The notes under the pieces were generated by a model. The model did not search any database. It was not told where the DNA came from and saw only the letters and a list, made by a program, of their open reading frames with translations. Both the position numbers and the translations under genes were made by a program. This document shows positions 1 to 10,002 of a DNA stretch of 62,835 bases, piece by piece (the first letter of the stretch is position 1; the number at the start of each line of letters is the position of its first letter). Source of the stretch: an uncultured Pelagibacteraceae bacterium (GTDB lineage Bacteria; Pseudomonadota; Alphaproteobacteria; Pelagibacterales; Pelagibacteraceae); contig CACHXE010000002.1 in assembly GCA_902583785.1 (NCBI GenBank), positions 1-62,835 on the forward strand. Reading direction: 5' to 3'.

Positions 1-86
1 AGTGCCAAAACAATTATGATTGGTATTAACCAAAATTTTTTTCTTTCTTTTACAAAAACCCAGAATTCTTTTATAAAACTTAACAT
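1..86 (-). CDS. DUF5989-like small membrane protein, partial (runs off the left edge)
   Basis: Minus-strand ATG at 86 (CAT at 84-86) overlaps the stop of the next ORF (TAATG). Reads MLSFIKEFWVFVKERKKFWLIPIIIVLA... to the window edge. Not in the ORF track. Confidence 0.6.
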   Translation of the reverse strand, partial: MLSFIKEFWVFVKERKKFWLIPIIIVLA

Positions 87-463
87 TAAAATTGTCTTTT
101 CATTGAACCAATATTTTTTTGCCTTTTAATCCAGTAGGAATTATCATTTGAAAATTTTGTATTTAAAAAATCTTTTCCTATAAGACGCATAAATAAACCA
201 ATGGGTGTTACAATCATAAAATAAATTATTGCCATAACAATAGGTGCAACAATTCTTCCAAGTAGTTCTCCAAATTTTATCCATGCAAAATTCAAAGGGT
301 TTAATAACTTAGAGTTAAGCAGGCCTAAAACTAAAAAAATTAATGAAATTGGTATTGGCCAAATTCTTAATGATCCATCATTGAATATAGGCCAAACAGC
401 TATAATCGCAAAAACTATGCAAAAAAGTATACCAAAGCTTCTATTGGAACTAATCTTCTCCAT
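86..463 (-). CDS. SxtJ-family membrane protein
   Basis: 125 aa hydrophobic protein resembling the SxtJ family; coupled to the DUF5989-like ORF. Confidence 0.6.
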   Translation of the reverse strand: MEKISSNRSFGILFCIVFAIIAVWPIFNDGSLRIWPIPISLIFLVLGLLNSKLLNPLNFAWIKFGELLGRIVAPIVMAIIYFMIVTPIGLFMRLIGKDFLNTKFSNDNSYWIKRQKNIGSMKRQF

Positions 464-504
464 TAGTTCCTTGATATATTATTGTCCAAAAACTTTCAAA
501 TTTA

Positions 505-1170
505 TTAAGCAGCTACTTGTATTTTGTGTTTTGTAGACATGCCGCTTAAGAAATTCCAGAGATATCGTGCAGTCAACACTGAAGCCTTCTCAGCCTTGAT
601 CTTTTCTTCTTCAGTCAAACTATCTAGGAGCTTTTCACATTCTTTTCTGTGAATTACATCTGCAGCTTTATGTGCTTCAAAAAATTCTAGTCCTTTCTTT
701 GAACTAACACCATAAAACTTTTTGAGGCCTCTTATTTTAGTTTCAGCTATTTCAGGAATCTGTCTCTCATAAGTATATAAAGATGCCAATCCCTCAGCAT
801 ACGATTTTCTAGCCTGATGAAAAAAATTATCAATCATATCACTAGTAAACCAATCCATTTTCACTTTCTCTATTTTTTTTGGATCTGCGCCCATCGCAAG
901 TGCAAAATTCTTCCAAAGTTTAGGATGATCAGCATTTGGATTTTCCTCATCTTGAAGATTTTCCAAAAGAATTTTTCTTTTTTCAATATCTTCACATATT
1001 GAATGTGTTGCGCTTATATAACGTGGAAAAGCCTTTACATGCTGATAGTATTGCTCTGCGTAATCCTTGATAATCTCTCTTGTTAATTTTCCATCATTCC
1101 AAGATTTATAGAATGAATGGTTTAATAAATGATATTGATCTAATTTCTTATTTAGTTTTTTTGAAAACAT
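505..1170 (-). CDS. CADD/PqqC/TenA-fold iron-containing oxygenase-like protein (possible p-aminobenzoate synthesis)
   Basis: 221 aa, heme-oxygenase-like fold; motifs DEENPNADHPKLW, YERQIPEIAETKIRGL, FFEAHKAADVIHRKE match a dimetal ligand set. Confidence 0.7.
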   Translation of the reverse strand: MFSKKLNKKLDQYHLLNHSFYKSWNDGKLTREIIKDYAEQYYQHVKAFPRYISATHSICEDIEKRKILLENLQDEENPNADHPKLWKNFALAMGADPKKIEKVKMDWFTSDMIDNFFHQARKSYAEGLASLYTYERQIPEIAETKIRGLKKFYGVSSKKGLEFFEAHKAADVIHRKECEKLLDSLTEEEKIKAEKASVLTARYLWNFLSGMSTKHKIQVAA

Positions 1171-1238
1171 ATTTTCCTCCTAATTCAGTACTGTAAATAA
1201 ATTTTTAAATTACACAAATAAAAAAGTAATCCACAACT

Positions 1239-2471
1239 TTAGATTGTTGCTTCCTGTCTTGCAGGTTTTTCGTCTATTGGAAGATGAACTAGTGTGGCTA
1301 ATAATGAAAGTACTATAGCTAAATACCATGCATAATCAAAATTTCCAAAAATATCATAAAATAACCCCCCCAGATAAGCTCCTAAAAAAGATCCTATCTG
1401 GTGATTCAAAAACACAATACCAAATAACATCGATATATTTTTGGTACCAAAAATTTGGGCAACAATTCCATTTGTTGCTGGGACTGTCGCGAGCCATAGA
1501 AGACCAAAGGTTACCCCAAAAGCTAAAGCGGAAATTTGAGAAGGAGGCAAAAATATAAATAGCCCAATAGATATTGCTCTAAAAAAATATAAGCCGCTTA
1601 AAAGCATTTTTTTACTGTACTTATCACCTAGATATCCCATTATTAAAACTCCAATAATATTAAAAAGACCAATTAGTGATAGAATTGCAAATCCAGTCCA
1701 ATCCTCTAAACCTCTATCTTGAACATACCTTGGTACATGAGTAGCAACTAAAGTAATTTGAAAACCACATACAAAAAAACCCAATATTAACAATCTAAAG
1801 CCTTTGTGTTTTAAGGATTCTTTTAATACCTGAAAGGCACTTTGTTTTATTTCATCATTTTTATTAAAATTACTTTCTATCTTTTGTTTTTCAGGGTTTT
1901 TTAAAAAAAGTGCTGGAATAAACATTATAAGCAAAATAATTCCAAATACTGTAAATGTATTTTCCCAACCCGTTTCAGTTATCAAATAATTTGATAAAAT
2001 TGGAAACATGAACATTCCTAGACCACCAAATGCAGTAACGAAGCCAGCAGCTTTACTTCTGTTTTCATTTGGAAAATGTTTTGTTGCCAAAGGTGCCAAC
2101 ATTGGCCCAGAACAAGCACCTAATCCTATTCCGACCATCATACCAAGATTAAGTTGAAACCATAAGCCTGTGTTAAGATTGTTTCCTAGAGAAAAAATTC
2201 CTACAGCATAACAAATAAGACCAAATACAACTATTTTACTTCCGCCATATTGATCAGCAAACCTTCCAAATATAGGAGTGAAGATGCCCCAAACTAAAGA
2301 ATGTAGTGCTACTGCTAAACCAAATTCCGTATTTGAAATTCCACAATCTACTTCAAAATTATTTGAGAACAAGCCAAAAGTTTGTCTAACACCCATTGAG
2401 GCATTAACTACAAAGCATGCTGCAACTAAAGTTACTAATGCAAGTTTGTTGGGAAAAAATTTTTTTGTCAT
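1239..2471 (-). CDS. MFS transporter (OFA-like)
   Basis: 410 aa, about 12 TM segments, MFS motif GRFADQYG. Confidence 0.8.
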   Translation of the reverse strand: MTKKFFPNKLALVTLVAACFVVNASMGVRQTFGLFSNNFEVDCGISNTEFGLAVALHSLVWGIFTPIFGRFADQYGGSKIVVFGLICYAVGIFSLGNNLNTGLWFQLNLGMMVGIGLGACSGPMLAPLATKHFPNENRSKAAGFVTAFGGLGMFMFPILSNYLITETGWENTFTVFGIILLIMFIPALFLKNPEKQKIESNFNKNDEIKQSAFQVLKESLKHKGFRLLILGFFVCGFQITLVATHVPRYVQDRGLEDWTGFAILSLIGLFNIIGVLIMGYLGDKYSKKMLLSGLYFFRAISIGLFIFLPPSQISALAFGVTFGLLWLATVPATNGIVAQIFGTKNISMLFGIVFLNHQIGSFLGAYLGGLFYDIFGNFDYAWYLAIVLSLLATLVHLPIDEKPARQEATI

Positions 2472-3643
2472 TTGATCTTCTTTAAAGCCTGTTTTAAATC
2501 TGCGATCAAGTCATTTGAATCCTCTAACCCAACATGAAACCTTATAATATGATGATTTGGCTTAATATATTTTTTATAAACTCTTTGGATTACATGACTT
2601 TGATACAAAACTAGGCTCTCAAACCCTCCCCAACTCTGACCTATGCCAAACAGTTTTAGTGAATTAACAAACTTATATAGTGAGTTTCTATTTTTACTAA
2701 AGACAACTATTGAGAATAAACCAGTAGAACCAGAGTAATATTTTTTCCAATTTTCATAATTTGTTGTGCCTTTTTTGTGCGGATAAAGAATTTCTTTTAT
2801 TTTTTTTTCTTTTTTTAGAAAATTAATAATTTTTTTAGTAGTTTCCTCATGCCTCTTAAGCCTAATATCAAGTGTTCGTAAGCCTCTAAGAACTAAATAG
2901 GCATCATCTGGAGAAGCCCTGTATCCAAAAAGTTTATTACATAATCTTACTTTTTCGTATACTTTTTTATTTACTGATAAACTTCCTAACATAACATCTG
3001 AGTGACCTGAAAAATATTTTGTTCCAGATGAAATCGACATGTCAAATCCTAACTTAAGAGGTTTTATAAAAAAAGGTGTTCCCCAAGTATTGTCTATTGC
3101 TGTAATAATTTTTTTCTTTTTGGCAAGTTTTATAATTCTTGAAAGATCCTGAAATTCAAAAGTATTACTTCCTGGATTTTCTACAAATATCATTTTGGTT
3201 TTTTTATTTATTTTACTTTCAAGGCTTTTAAAATCTTCCGGATTATAAAAATGAGTTTTAATTTTAAATTCCTTAAGCAATTTTGAAGTAATCATTCTTG
3301 TTGGAGCATATACAGCATCTGTAACAACAATTTCATCTCCTGGTCTACATATACTTATTATTGCTAGAGCAACCGAGCCAAAACCTGTTGATGTAAGAAA
3401 AGTAGCATGAGCTGACTCAAATTCTGCAATAAAATTTTGCAATGCGATTGTTGTTTGACTACCAGCTCTTCCATATTCATAAAAATCAACTTTTGATCCC
3501 TTTTTTACCAATTTTTCTTTTTCTAAAAGTTCCTGCATACTTTTAAAAAAGATAGTAGAATTTCTAACTATAGCAGGATTTGCGGATCTTGAAATTTTAT
3601 CCTGTGCGAGATGTTTAAGTTTTGTTGTATCAGAATATTTCAT
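2468..3643 (-). CDS. metC: cystathionine beta-lyase / Cys-Met metabolism PLP enzyme
   Basis: 391 aa; PLP lysine motif SSGTKYFSGHSDVMLGS; AIDNTWGTP. Confidence 0.85.
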   Translation of the reverse strand: MKYSDTTKLKHLAQDKISRSANPAIVRNSTIFFKSMQELLEKEKLVKKGSKVDFYEYGRAGSQTTIALQNFIAEFESAHATFLTSTGFGSVALAIISICRPGDEIVVTDAVYAPTRMITSKLLKEFKIKTHFYNPEDFKSLESKINKKTKMIFVENPGSNTFEFQDLSRIIKLAKKKKIITAIDNTWGTPFFIKPLKLGFDMSISSGTKYFSGHSDVMLGSLSVNKKVYEKVRLCNKLFGYRASPDDAYLVLRGLRTLDIRLKRHEETTKKIINFLKKEKKIKEILYPHKKGTTNYENWKKYYSGSTGLFSIVVFSKNRNSLYKFVNSLKLFGIGQSWGGFESLVLYQSHVIQRVYKKYIKPNHHIIRFHVGLEDSNDLIADLKQALKKIK

Positions 3644-4144
3644 TTATATATTTTCACATCCTACAACCCACAAATCATATATAGGATGATCAAATGGTTT
3701 TAACGTTGGGCTTGATGAAAAAGACCATCCATTGAAAACAAAAATTTTTTCATCTCTTTTATCTGAAAGATCTTTAACTTGCAAATAGGCCACAACACCA
3801 GAATTATTTTTTTCCACTGTTTTTTTACAATTTTTTGGTAAAATTTCTAAATAACCAAATCTTTTTTTTTTTCCAATTATTATGTCTATATTTGAAGTCT
3901 TTGCAGTTATCTTATCTAGGGCTTTTAGCTTGACAATTGTTTGTCTTGTTTTTAGTTCTTTCTTTTTTTTTGATTTAATTATCGATATTTCCTGATTTTG
4001 ATCTGACTCGAGTGAATCAAGTTCTTCTTCAAATGTTGGTTGCAATTCCTGTAGATTTATTTTTTCTTGAGCTAGAACAAGATTGATTTTAAAAAAAAAC
4101 AACAAAATTAATGTAAAAATTAAATTAGGGTTTCCAGGTTTCAT
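3644..4144 (-). CDS. DUF2155 domain-containing secreted protein
   Basis: Signal peptide; KKRFGYLEILPKNCKK...VFNGWSFSSSPTLKPFDHPIYDLWVVGC matches DUF2155. Confidence 0.7.
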   Translation of the reverse strand: MKPGNPNLIFTLILLFFFKINLVLAQEKINLQELQPTFEEELDSLESDQNQEISIIKSKKKKELKTRQTIVKLKALDKITAKTSNIDIIIGKKKRFGYLEILPKNCKKTVEKNNSGVVAYLQVKDLSDKRDEKIFVFNGWSFSSSPTLKPFDHPIYDLWVVGCENI

Positions 4145-4481
4145 ATTTTTTAAAATTTTTTGCCGTTTTACTGATTTTGTTTGGTTTGTAGGCCTCTTTA
4201 GTACCAGTTTTATTATCTTTATGAGGTTTTTGCCAAGAATGTTTTTTTTTGTTTAATTCGCCAGGTATAGTGTTGTTTATGTAATGTATCCATGAAAACC
4301 AGTCGGATGTTATTTTAGACGCATTTATTTCTCCATTATAAATAACCCATCTTTTTCCTTTCTTGTTTTGATAGTATTTGTTACCAAATTCATCTCTACC
4401 GACTAATTTTCCAAAAAAAAATGTGTACAGAAAAGTTCCAAAAGTCTGAGTGTTCCACCAAGTAAAAATTTGCTTTATCAT
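4125..4481 (-). CDS. NADH:ubiquinone oxidoreductase accessory subunit, NDUFA12 family
   Basis: 118 aa; LVGRDEFGNKYYQNKKGKRWVIYNGEINASKITSDWFSWIHY. Confidence 0.8.
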   Translation of the reverse strand: MIKQIFTWWNTQTFGTFLYTFFFGKLVGRDEFGNKYYQNKKGKRWVIYNGEINASKITSDWFSWIHYINNTIPGELNKKKHSWQKPHKDNKTGTKEAYKPNKISKTAKNFKKYETWKP

Positions 4482-4599
4482 TTTTTCTTATAAATTTTTA
4501 AATCCACACAATTTTTAATTGTATCATAATAACATAGACACAAGTAAAATATTGTATATATCTTAAATCATTACTTTCAACAAACATTGAGGAAAAATT

Positions 4600-5436
4600 A
4601 TGTCAAAATTTTTAGTAGAAACCCATTATACATGTGTATTCAAAATTGTTCATGAATTAGAAGAGCTTAACGAAAAATCTTTATCAGATATTGATAATAG
4701 GCAAGACGGAAGAGTAGAGATTGTTGATGTTACTGTTAACAACAGAAAGACTAAAAAAGCCGGTGCAGATAAGGAAATAAAAAAAAGTGAACTTGAAGAA
4801 AATTTAAAAATTAATCATAAATCAGAGTCAAAAAAAAGCGATACAATTAAATCAGCTATTATAAATAAGTCCTTAAAAGTTGGTGAGGGCTACAATTCTA
4901 AAAATTCTAGTAAAAGATTTCAGATGCCTGCTCGTAGAAAAGGGTATATTCAAAAAGCAACAGTGGGGGATCATAAAGTTTATTTACACACTGGGGAGTA
5001 TGATGATGGTAAAATTGGTGAAATTTTTATCGATACAAATAAAGAAGGAGAGTTAGTTAAAGCACTAATGAATAACTTTGCGATAGCTATTTCGTTAGGG
5101 CTTCAATACGGGGTGCCTCTCGAAGAATTTGTTGATGCATTCTTAGATACTAAATTTGAACCATCGGGTAAAGTTTATGGAAATGATAGGATTTTAAGCG
5201 CAACTTCAATTTTAGATTATATTTTTAGAGAATTAGCAATTTCTTATTTAGATAAAGAGGAACTGGCACATACACCTAGTATTAATACTTCGGTAAAAGA
5301 AAAAGAAAATAATAACGATGACCAATTTTTAAAAATTGTAAAAAATATAACAAGCAAAGGCTTTATAAGAAGTAATTATAAAGAAAAGTTAGTCGACCTA
5401 AGTGATGTTAGAATTAACTTAAAAAGTAAAACTTAA
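4600..5436 (+). CDS. TSCPD domain protein resembling the C-terminus of vitamin B12-dependent ribonucleotide reductase
   Basis: [73 protein letters not shown] is the NrdJ C-terminal/TSCPD signature; no catalytic barrel present. Confidence 0.8.
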   Translation: MSKFLVETHYTCVFKIVHELEELNEKSLSDIDNRQDGRVEIVDVTVNNRKTKKAGADKEIKKSELEENLKINHKSESKKSDTIKSAIINKSLKVGEGYNSKNSSKRFQMPARRKGYIQKATVGDHKVYLHTGEYDDGKIGEIFIDTNKEGELVKALMNNFAIAISLGLQYGVPLEEFVDAFLDTKFEPSGKVYGNDRILSATSILDYIFRELAISYLDKEELAHTPSINTSVKEKENNNDDQFLKIVKNITSKGFIRSNYKEKLVDLSDVRINLKSKT

Positions 5437-7226
5437 TTAATTTTTTTAATAGTTTTAATATTTAGTTCTTTTAATTGCTTTTCATCAACTTCCGAAGGTG
5501 CATTCATTAAAAGATCTTGTGCATTTTGGTTCATTGGAAATAAAGTAACCTCTCTTATATTTATTTGATCTGCTAAAAGCATTACTATTCTATCAATACC
5601 AGGGGCCATGCCGCCATGAGGTGGTGCTCCATATGAAAGTGCTTTAATCATTCCTGAGAAATTCTTCTCAACCATTTCTTTTGAATACCCTACCTTACCA
5701 AAAACTTTAAATAAATATTCGGTAATGTGATTTCTAATTGCACCTGATGATAATTCATAACCATTACAAACTAGATCGTACTGGTAGGCTAATATATCTA
5801 GTGGATCTTTCTTATCGAAATTTTGCATATCAATTTGAGGCATTGAAAAAGGATTGTGACTAAAATCAATTTTCTTTTCTTTATCGTTATAATGAAACAT
5901 GGGATAATCAACGATCCAGCAAAAATTAAATTCTGAATTATTAATTAAATTTAGTTCTAGTGCTATTTTCTGTCTTGCTATTCCAGCAAATTTATTAGCA
6001 TCTGAAATGTTATTACAAACAAAAAAAACAGAGTCATTTTCATTAATTTTACATTTTTTTAAAAGTTTCTTAATTGCTTCTTCTGAAAAAAATTTTGATA
6101 TTGGTCCCTTACCAACTATTTTACCGTTGTTTTTTTCAAAAGTAATATAGGCCAAACCACTTGCACCTTCTGAAATCGCCCAATTATTTAAATTATCAAA
6201 AAAACTTCTTGGTTTTGAGTGAGTTGCTTTAACTGGAATAGCTTTCACAATCCCCTTTTTATTAATTATTTCCTTAAAAATCTTAAGCTTTACTTCGTCA
6301 GATTTAAATATATCTGTTACGTTGATTAATTCTATTGGGTTTCTTAAGTCGGGTTTGTCTGTACCGTATTTTTCTAATGATTCATTGTAAGTAATTCTTG
6401 GAAAAGGATGTTTGTTTATTTTTTTTCCTTTTCCAAACTTAGAAAAAAGTTCATAAAATAACGGCTCCACTTCTTTAAATATATCGTCTTGTTCGGCAAA
6501 AGACATTTCCAAATCAAGTTGGTAGTGTTCACCCGGACTTCTGTCTGCCCTTCCATCCTCATCTCTAAAACATGGAGCTATTTGAAAATATTTATCAAAA
6601 CCAGAAATCATTATCATTTGTTTAAATTGTTGAGGAGCTTGAGGTAAAGCATAAAATTTACCTTTATGAGTTCTGCTTGGAACTAAAAAGTCTCTAGCTC
6701 CCTCGGGGCTTGAGGCTGTTAGAATTGGTGTTTGAAATTCTAGAAAATTTTTTTCTATCATCTTTGATCTTATAAAAGATATAACTTCTGACCTTAATTT
6801 AATATTTTCATGCATTTCTTTCCTTCTCAAATCAATAAATCTAAATTTTAGCCTTATGTCCTCTGGATATTCTTGCTCACCGAATACAGGCATTGGTAAA
6901 TCTTTAGCTTCTGATAAAATTTCAAAATTTTTAATTCTAACCTCTATTAGACCTGTTTTTAATTCTTTGTTTTGGGTTTCTGCAGATCTTTTAACTACAG
7001 ATCCATTAATCATAATAACTGATTCCGGTTTTAATTTTTCCAAAACCTTAAAATTTTTTTCATCATTTTCTATTACACATTGAGTTATTCCAAAGTGATC
7101 TCTTATATCTAAAAATAGTAAATTTCCATGGTCCCTTTTTCTATGTAACCACCCAGATAATCTTACATTTTTTCCGACACTTTTTTCGTTTAATTCATTG
7201 CAGTTATGTGTTCTATATTTATTCAT
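5433..7226 (-). CDS. aspS: aspartate--tRNA ligase
   Basis: 597 aa class II aa[20 protein letters not shown]-like OB fold, [24 protein letters not shown]. Confidence 0.97.
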   Translation of the reverse strand: MNKYRTHNCNELNEKSVGKNVRLSGWLHRKRDHGNLLFLDIRDHFGITQCVIENDEKNFKVLEKLKPESVIMINGSVVKRSAETQNKELKTGLIEVRIKNFEILSEAKDLPMPVFGEQEYPEDIRLKFRFIDLRRKEMHENIKLRSEVISFIRSKMIEKNFLEFQTPILTASSPEGARDFLVPSRTHKGKFYALPQAPQQFKQMIMISGFDKYFQIAPCFRDEDGRADRSPGEHYQLDLEMSFAEQDDIFKEVEPLFYELFSKFGKGKKINKHPFPRITYNESLEKYGTDKPDLRNPIELINVTDIFKSDEVKLKIFKEIINKKGIVKAIPVKATHSKPRSFFDNLNNWAISEGASGLAYITFEKNNGKIVGKGPISKFFSEEAIKKLLKKCKINENDSVFFVCNNISDANKFAGIARQKIALELNLINNSEFNFCWIVDYPMFHYNDKEKKIDFSHNPFSMPQIDMQNFDKKDPLDILAYQYDLVCNGYELSSGAIRNHITEYLFKVFGKVGYSKEMVEKNFSGMIKALSYGAPPHGGMAPGIDRIVMLLADQINIREVTLFPMNQNAQDLLMNAPSEVDEKQLKELNIKTIKKIN

Positions 7227-7235
7227 AAAATTAAA

Positions 7236-7898
7236 TTAATTTAGTTTTTGCAAAACCTTTTTGATTAATTGTAAATTGATCGGTTTTGCTTTGGTCAAAG
7301 ATAAATTGTCGATTGAACTAGAAAATAAGTTAATTTTTTCATATGATCTATCAATGTTGTTTAAAATATAATCAATATTCTTTTTACTAATTTGTATTTG
7401 TTTATCAGAAAAGTTTTTTGTCAATATAACCCTAATTAAATCATCTGTAGGCAAATCAATACCAATATCAATAAAACTTGTAAATCTTGAATTTAAATCT
7501 TTTAATTCTATTTTAAACTTTTTAATTGAAATAGGCGAACTTATAATCAAATATTTATTATCTTGAAATGCCGTATTGATAATAGAATAAAGTAAATTTT
7601 CATCTATATTATTTGAAAAATCATCAATAATAAGACATTCCTTTGTCTTATGTTTCTCTAAAATCTTCTCATCAACTTTATTTGCATTAATTAATATAGA
7701 TTGAATTTTACTCATTAATATATTCGCTAGGTGTGTTTTTCCACAACCCTTTGGTCCGAAAATATTTACGAACCTGCTAGGCCAACTGGGCCAACTTTCT
7801 ATTAACTTAAATGCGTTAAAATTGTTTTTAGCCACATAAAAATCTTGACTAGAGTAACTTTTTTTAAATGGAAAATTAAATATTAATTGTTCTGACAT
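7236..7898 (-). CDS. Hda/HdaA-like DnaA-homologous replication regulator
   Basis: 220 aa DnaA-like AAA+; Walker A GPKGCGKTHL; lacks the DnaA DNA-binding domain IV. Confidence 0.75.
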   Translation of the reverse strand: MSEQLIFNFPFKKSYSSQDFYVAKNNFNAFKLIESWPSWPSRFVNIFGPKGCGKTHLANILMSKIQSILINANKVDEKILEKHKTKECLIIDDFSNNIDENLLYSIINTAFQDNKYLIISSPISIKKFKIELKDLNSRFTSFIDIGIDLPTDDLIRVILTKNFSDKQIQISKKNIDYILNNIDRSYEKINLFSSSIDNLSLTKAKPINLQLIKKVLQKLN

Positions 7899-8948
7899 TT
7901 AGGTGTTTAAATATAAATTCCACTCGTTATGTAATATTTCAAATCGAAAGCCATTTTCTCTAAATCTCTCCTGTAAATTTTTTATTTTTCCAAAAAATTT
8001 TATTTTAATTTTAGCTGATTCATTATCGATTTTCTCTACTGAATAAGTTTCAATTAAACTAATTCCCTTAATTTTATCAATTATTTTTTTAATTGAAGTC
8101 ATGTCTGTTATTTTTGTGTTTACTGTAAGATAAGACGGTGTAGAAATATCAATTAGATTTTCCTCTTTCCATACTTCATTTATATAATTCTTTAGATTTA
8201 AAATTATATCTCCTCTTGCTTCTGCATTTTCATAATTTTCTAATACAAAATCAATTTTTTTTACTTTATTTATTCCAGAAAGATTAATTTTTAAAAATGC
8301 ATTTAATTGTTTTTTATCATATCGTAGAATTATAATAGTGCTATTTTTTATTTCATAATTATCAACAAGTCTTGATAAATTGCTTTCCTCCAGAGTTAGA
8401 AGGTTTTTTTTTATAAAATCAATGTCATCAAGATTTTCTATAGGTAAAATAAAGCTTATATTTTGTGAATCTTCATGTCTATTCCACTCCTCAAAAAATT
8501 TATTTTTTGAAAATACATGTAGGTTCGAGTCTAAAATTAAAATTGGGTAAACTAACATATCTAGTTTTTTTTCTTCAGAATAAGAAATGTTTTTTTCTTG
8601 TAAAAATTTCTCTACTAACTTCCTGTTAAAAACTACTGCCACTTTTAAGTTGTAATCATTATCGATGATTTTTTCTTCGATTATTTTATAACTTAAAATA
8701 AAAGTTTTTATTGTTTGTGCATTAGTACTAAGTAATTCTTTTTGGTCTTTCTGTCTAATTATACTTATAATGAGTTTTTCAAAACCCTTTTTAAAAGCGA
8801 CTTGCAGATACTTATTTCTGTAATTTTGAGCATTTGTTTTGCCCATAATCTCAATATTATCAACAGTAAAAGCTCTTGTAGCGCTGAAAACATTTTGAGT
8901 TTTTGTAAAAAATAATATTATTAATAATAAAATAATAAATTTTTTCAT
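7899..8948 (-). CDS. DUF2066 domain-containing protein
   Basis: 349 aa with signal peptide, adjacent to the hda-like gene and purM as in other alphaproteobacteria. Confidence 0.65.
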   Translation of the reverse strand: MKKFIILLLIILFFTKTQNVFSATRAFTVDNIEIMGKTNAQNYRNKYLQVAFKKGFEKLIISIIRQKDQKELLSTNAQTIKTFILSYKIIEEKIIDNDYNLKVAVVFNRKLVEKFLQEKNISYSEEKKLDMLVYPILILDSNLHVFSKNKFFEEWNRHEDSQNISFILPIENLDDIDFIKKNLLTLEESNLSRLVDNYEIKNSTIIILRYDKKQLNAFLKINLSGINKVKKIDFVLENYENAEARGDIILNLKNYINEVWKEENLIDISTPSYLTVNTKITDMTSIKKIIDKIKGISLIETYSVEKIDNESAKIKIKFFGKIKNLQERFRENGFRFEILHNEWNLYLNT

Positions 8949-8973
8949 AAACTATCTAATTATCATTTTATTG

Positions 8974-10002
8974 ATGAAAAAAACAAAAAATAGTTACAAA
9001 AAAAGTGGCGTAAATATTGAAACTTCATATAATTTTACCAATTATATCAAAAAATACTCCGAACAATCCTTTAAAAAAAAATTAAATAAAACTAGTAAAA
9101 ATAACATAGGAAGCTTTGGCTCGATTTTTGATATAAAACCATACAAAATTAAAGATCCTTTGATTGTCAGTAGTACTGATGGTGTTGGTACAAAGTTAGA
9201 AATTGCAAATCAATTTAACAAATTTGATACCATCGGGATAGACCTGGTAGCAATGTGTGTTAATGATCTTATAGTTCAGGGTGCACAACCATTGTTTTTT
9301 TTAGATTACATAGCAACTGGAAAATTAAAACTTTCCAAAATGAAAAAAATAATGAAGGGAATTATTAATGGGTGTAAAATTTCAAATTGTGTACTTGTTG
9401 GTGGCGAGACCGCAGAGATGCCTGGAACTTATGAAAAAAATAAATTTGATTTGGCGGGATTTTCTGTGGGAATAGTTTCTAGAAATAAAATATTAAATAA
9501 GAATAAAGTAAGAGAAAATGATATAATTTTAGCTATTCCTTCGAGTGGTCTTCATTCAAACGGTTTCTCTTTGATAAGAAAAATTTTAAAAAATGAAAAA
9601 ATTAATAAATTTTTGAAAAAAGAATTACTCTTACCTACAAAAATTTATACGGACGAAATTTTAAAGCTTGTTAAAAAGAATTTGGTAAACTCTTCTGCTA
9701 ATATTACTGGAGGTGGTTTAATAGAAAACATTCCAAGATCAATTCCTGAAAATCTTGGAGCAAATATTGATCTATCGAAAATTAAAGTTTTAAAAATTTT
9801 CAAATGGCTTAAAAGTAAAAATATTACTGACATCGAAATGTTAAAAACTTTTAATTGTGGTGTAGGTTTTTGTTTAATAACTGAAAGTAAAAATGTTAAG
9901 AAAATAAATCGGTATTTCAATCAAAAATTTAGGCCTTACCCCATTGGATATGTCTCAAGATCTTCGAAAAAAATAAATCTAATAAATAAAATAAAATGGT
10001 AA
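8974..10002 (+). CDS. purM: phosphoribosylformylglycinamidine cyclo-ligase
   Basis: VSSTDGVGTKLEIA, GGETAEMPG, ITGGGLIENIPR; track ORF starts at 8971 (TTG) but ATG 8974 is likelier. Confidence 0.95.
   Translation: MKKTKNSYKKSGVNIETSYNFTNYIKKYSEQSFKKKLNKTSKNNIGSFGSIFDIKPYKIKDPLIVSSTDGVGTKLEIANQFNKFDTIGIDLVAMCVNDLIVQGAQPLFFLDYIATGKLKLSKMKKIMKGIINGCKISNCVLVGGETAEMPGTYEKNKFDLAGFSVGIVSRNKILNKNKVRENDIILAIPSSGLHSNGFSLIRKILKNEKINKFLKKELLLPTKIYTDEILKLVKKNLVNSSANITGGGLIENIPRSIPENLGANIDLSKIKVLKIFKWLKSKNITDIEMLKTFNCGVGFCLITESKNVKKINRYFNQKFRPYPIGYVSRSSKKINLINKIKW

Noticed and set aside
817-1002. Short + strand ORF opposite the CADD-like gene, and the many similar 60-120 aa ORFs antisense to strong CDSs (e.g. 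2278-2475, 6856-7083, 9645-9920, 15141-15443, 44012-44365, 58731-59084)
   Set aside because: They lie within well-supported genes on the other strand, show no family resemblance, and are typical shadow ORFs in AT-rich DNA.
4508-4522. ACAATT-TTT-AATTGT inverted repeat in the 4482-4599 intergenic region
   Set aside because: Short, all-AT except one pair, and likely to occur by chance at this base composition.
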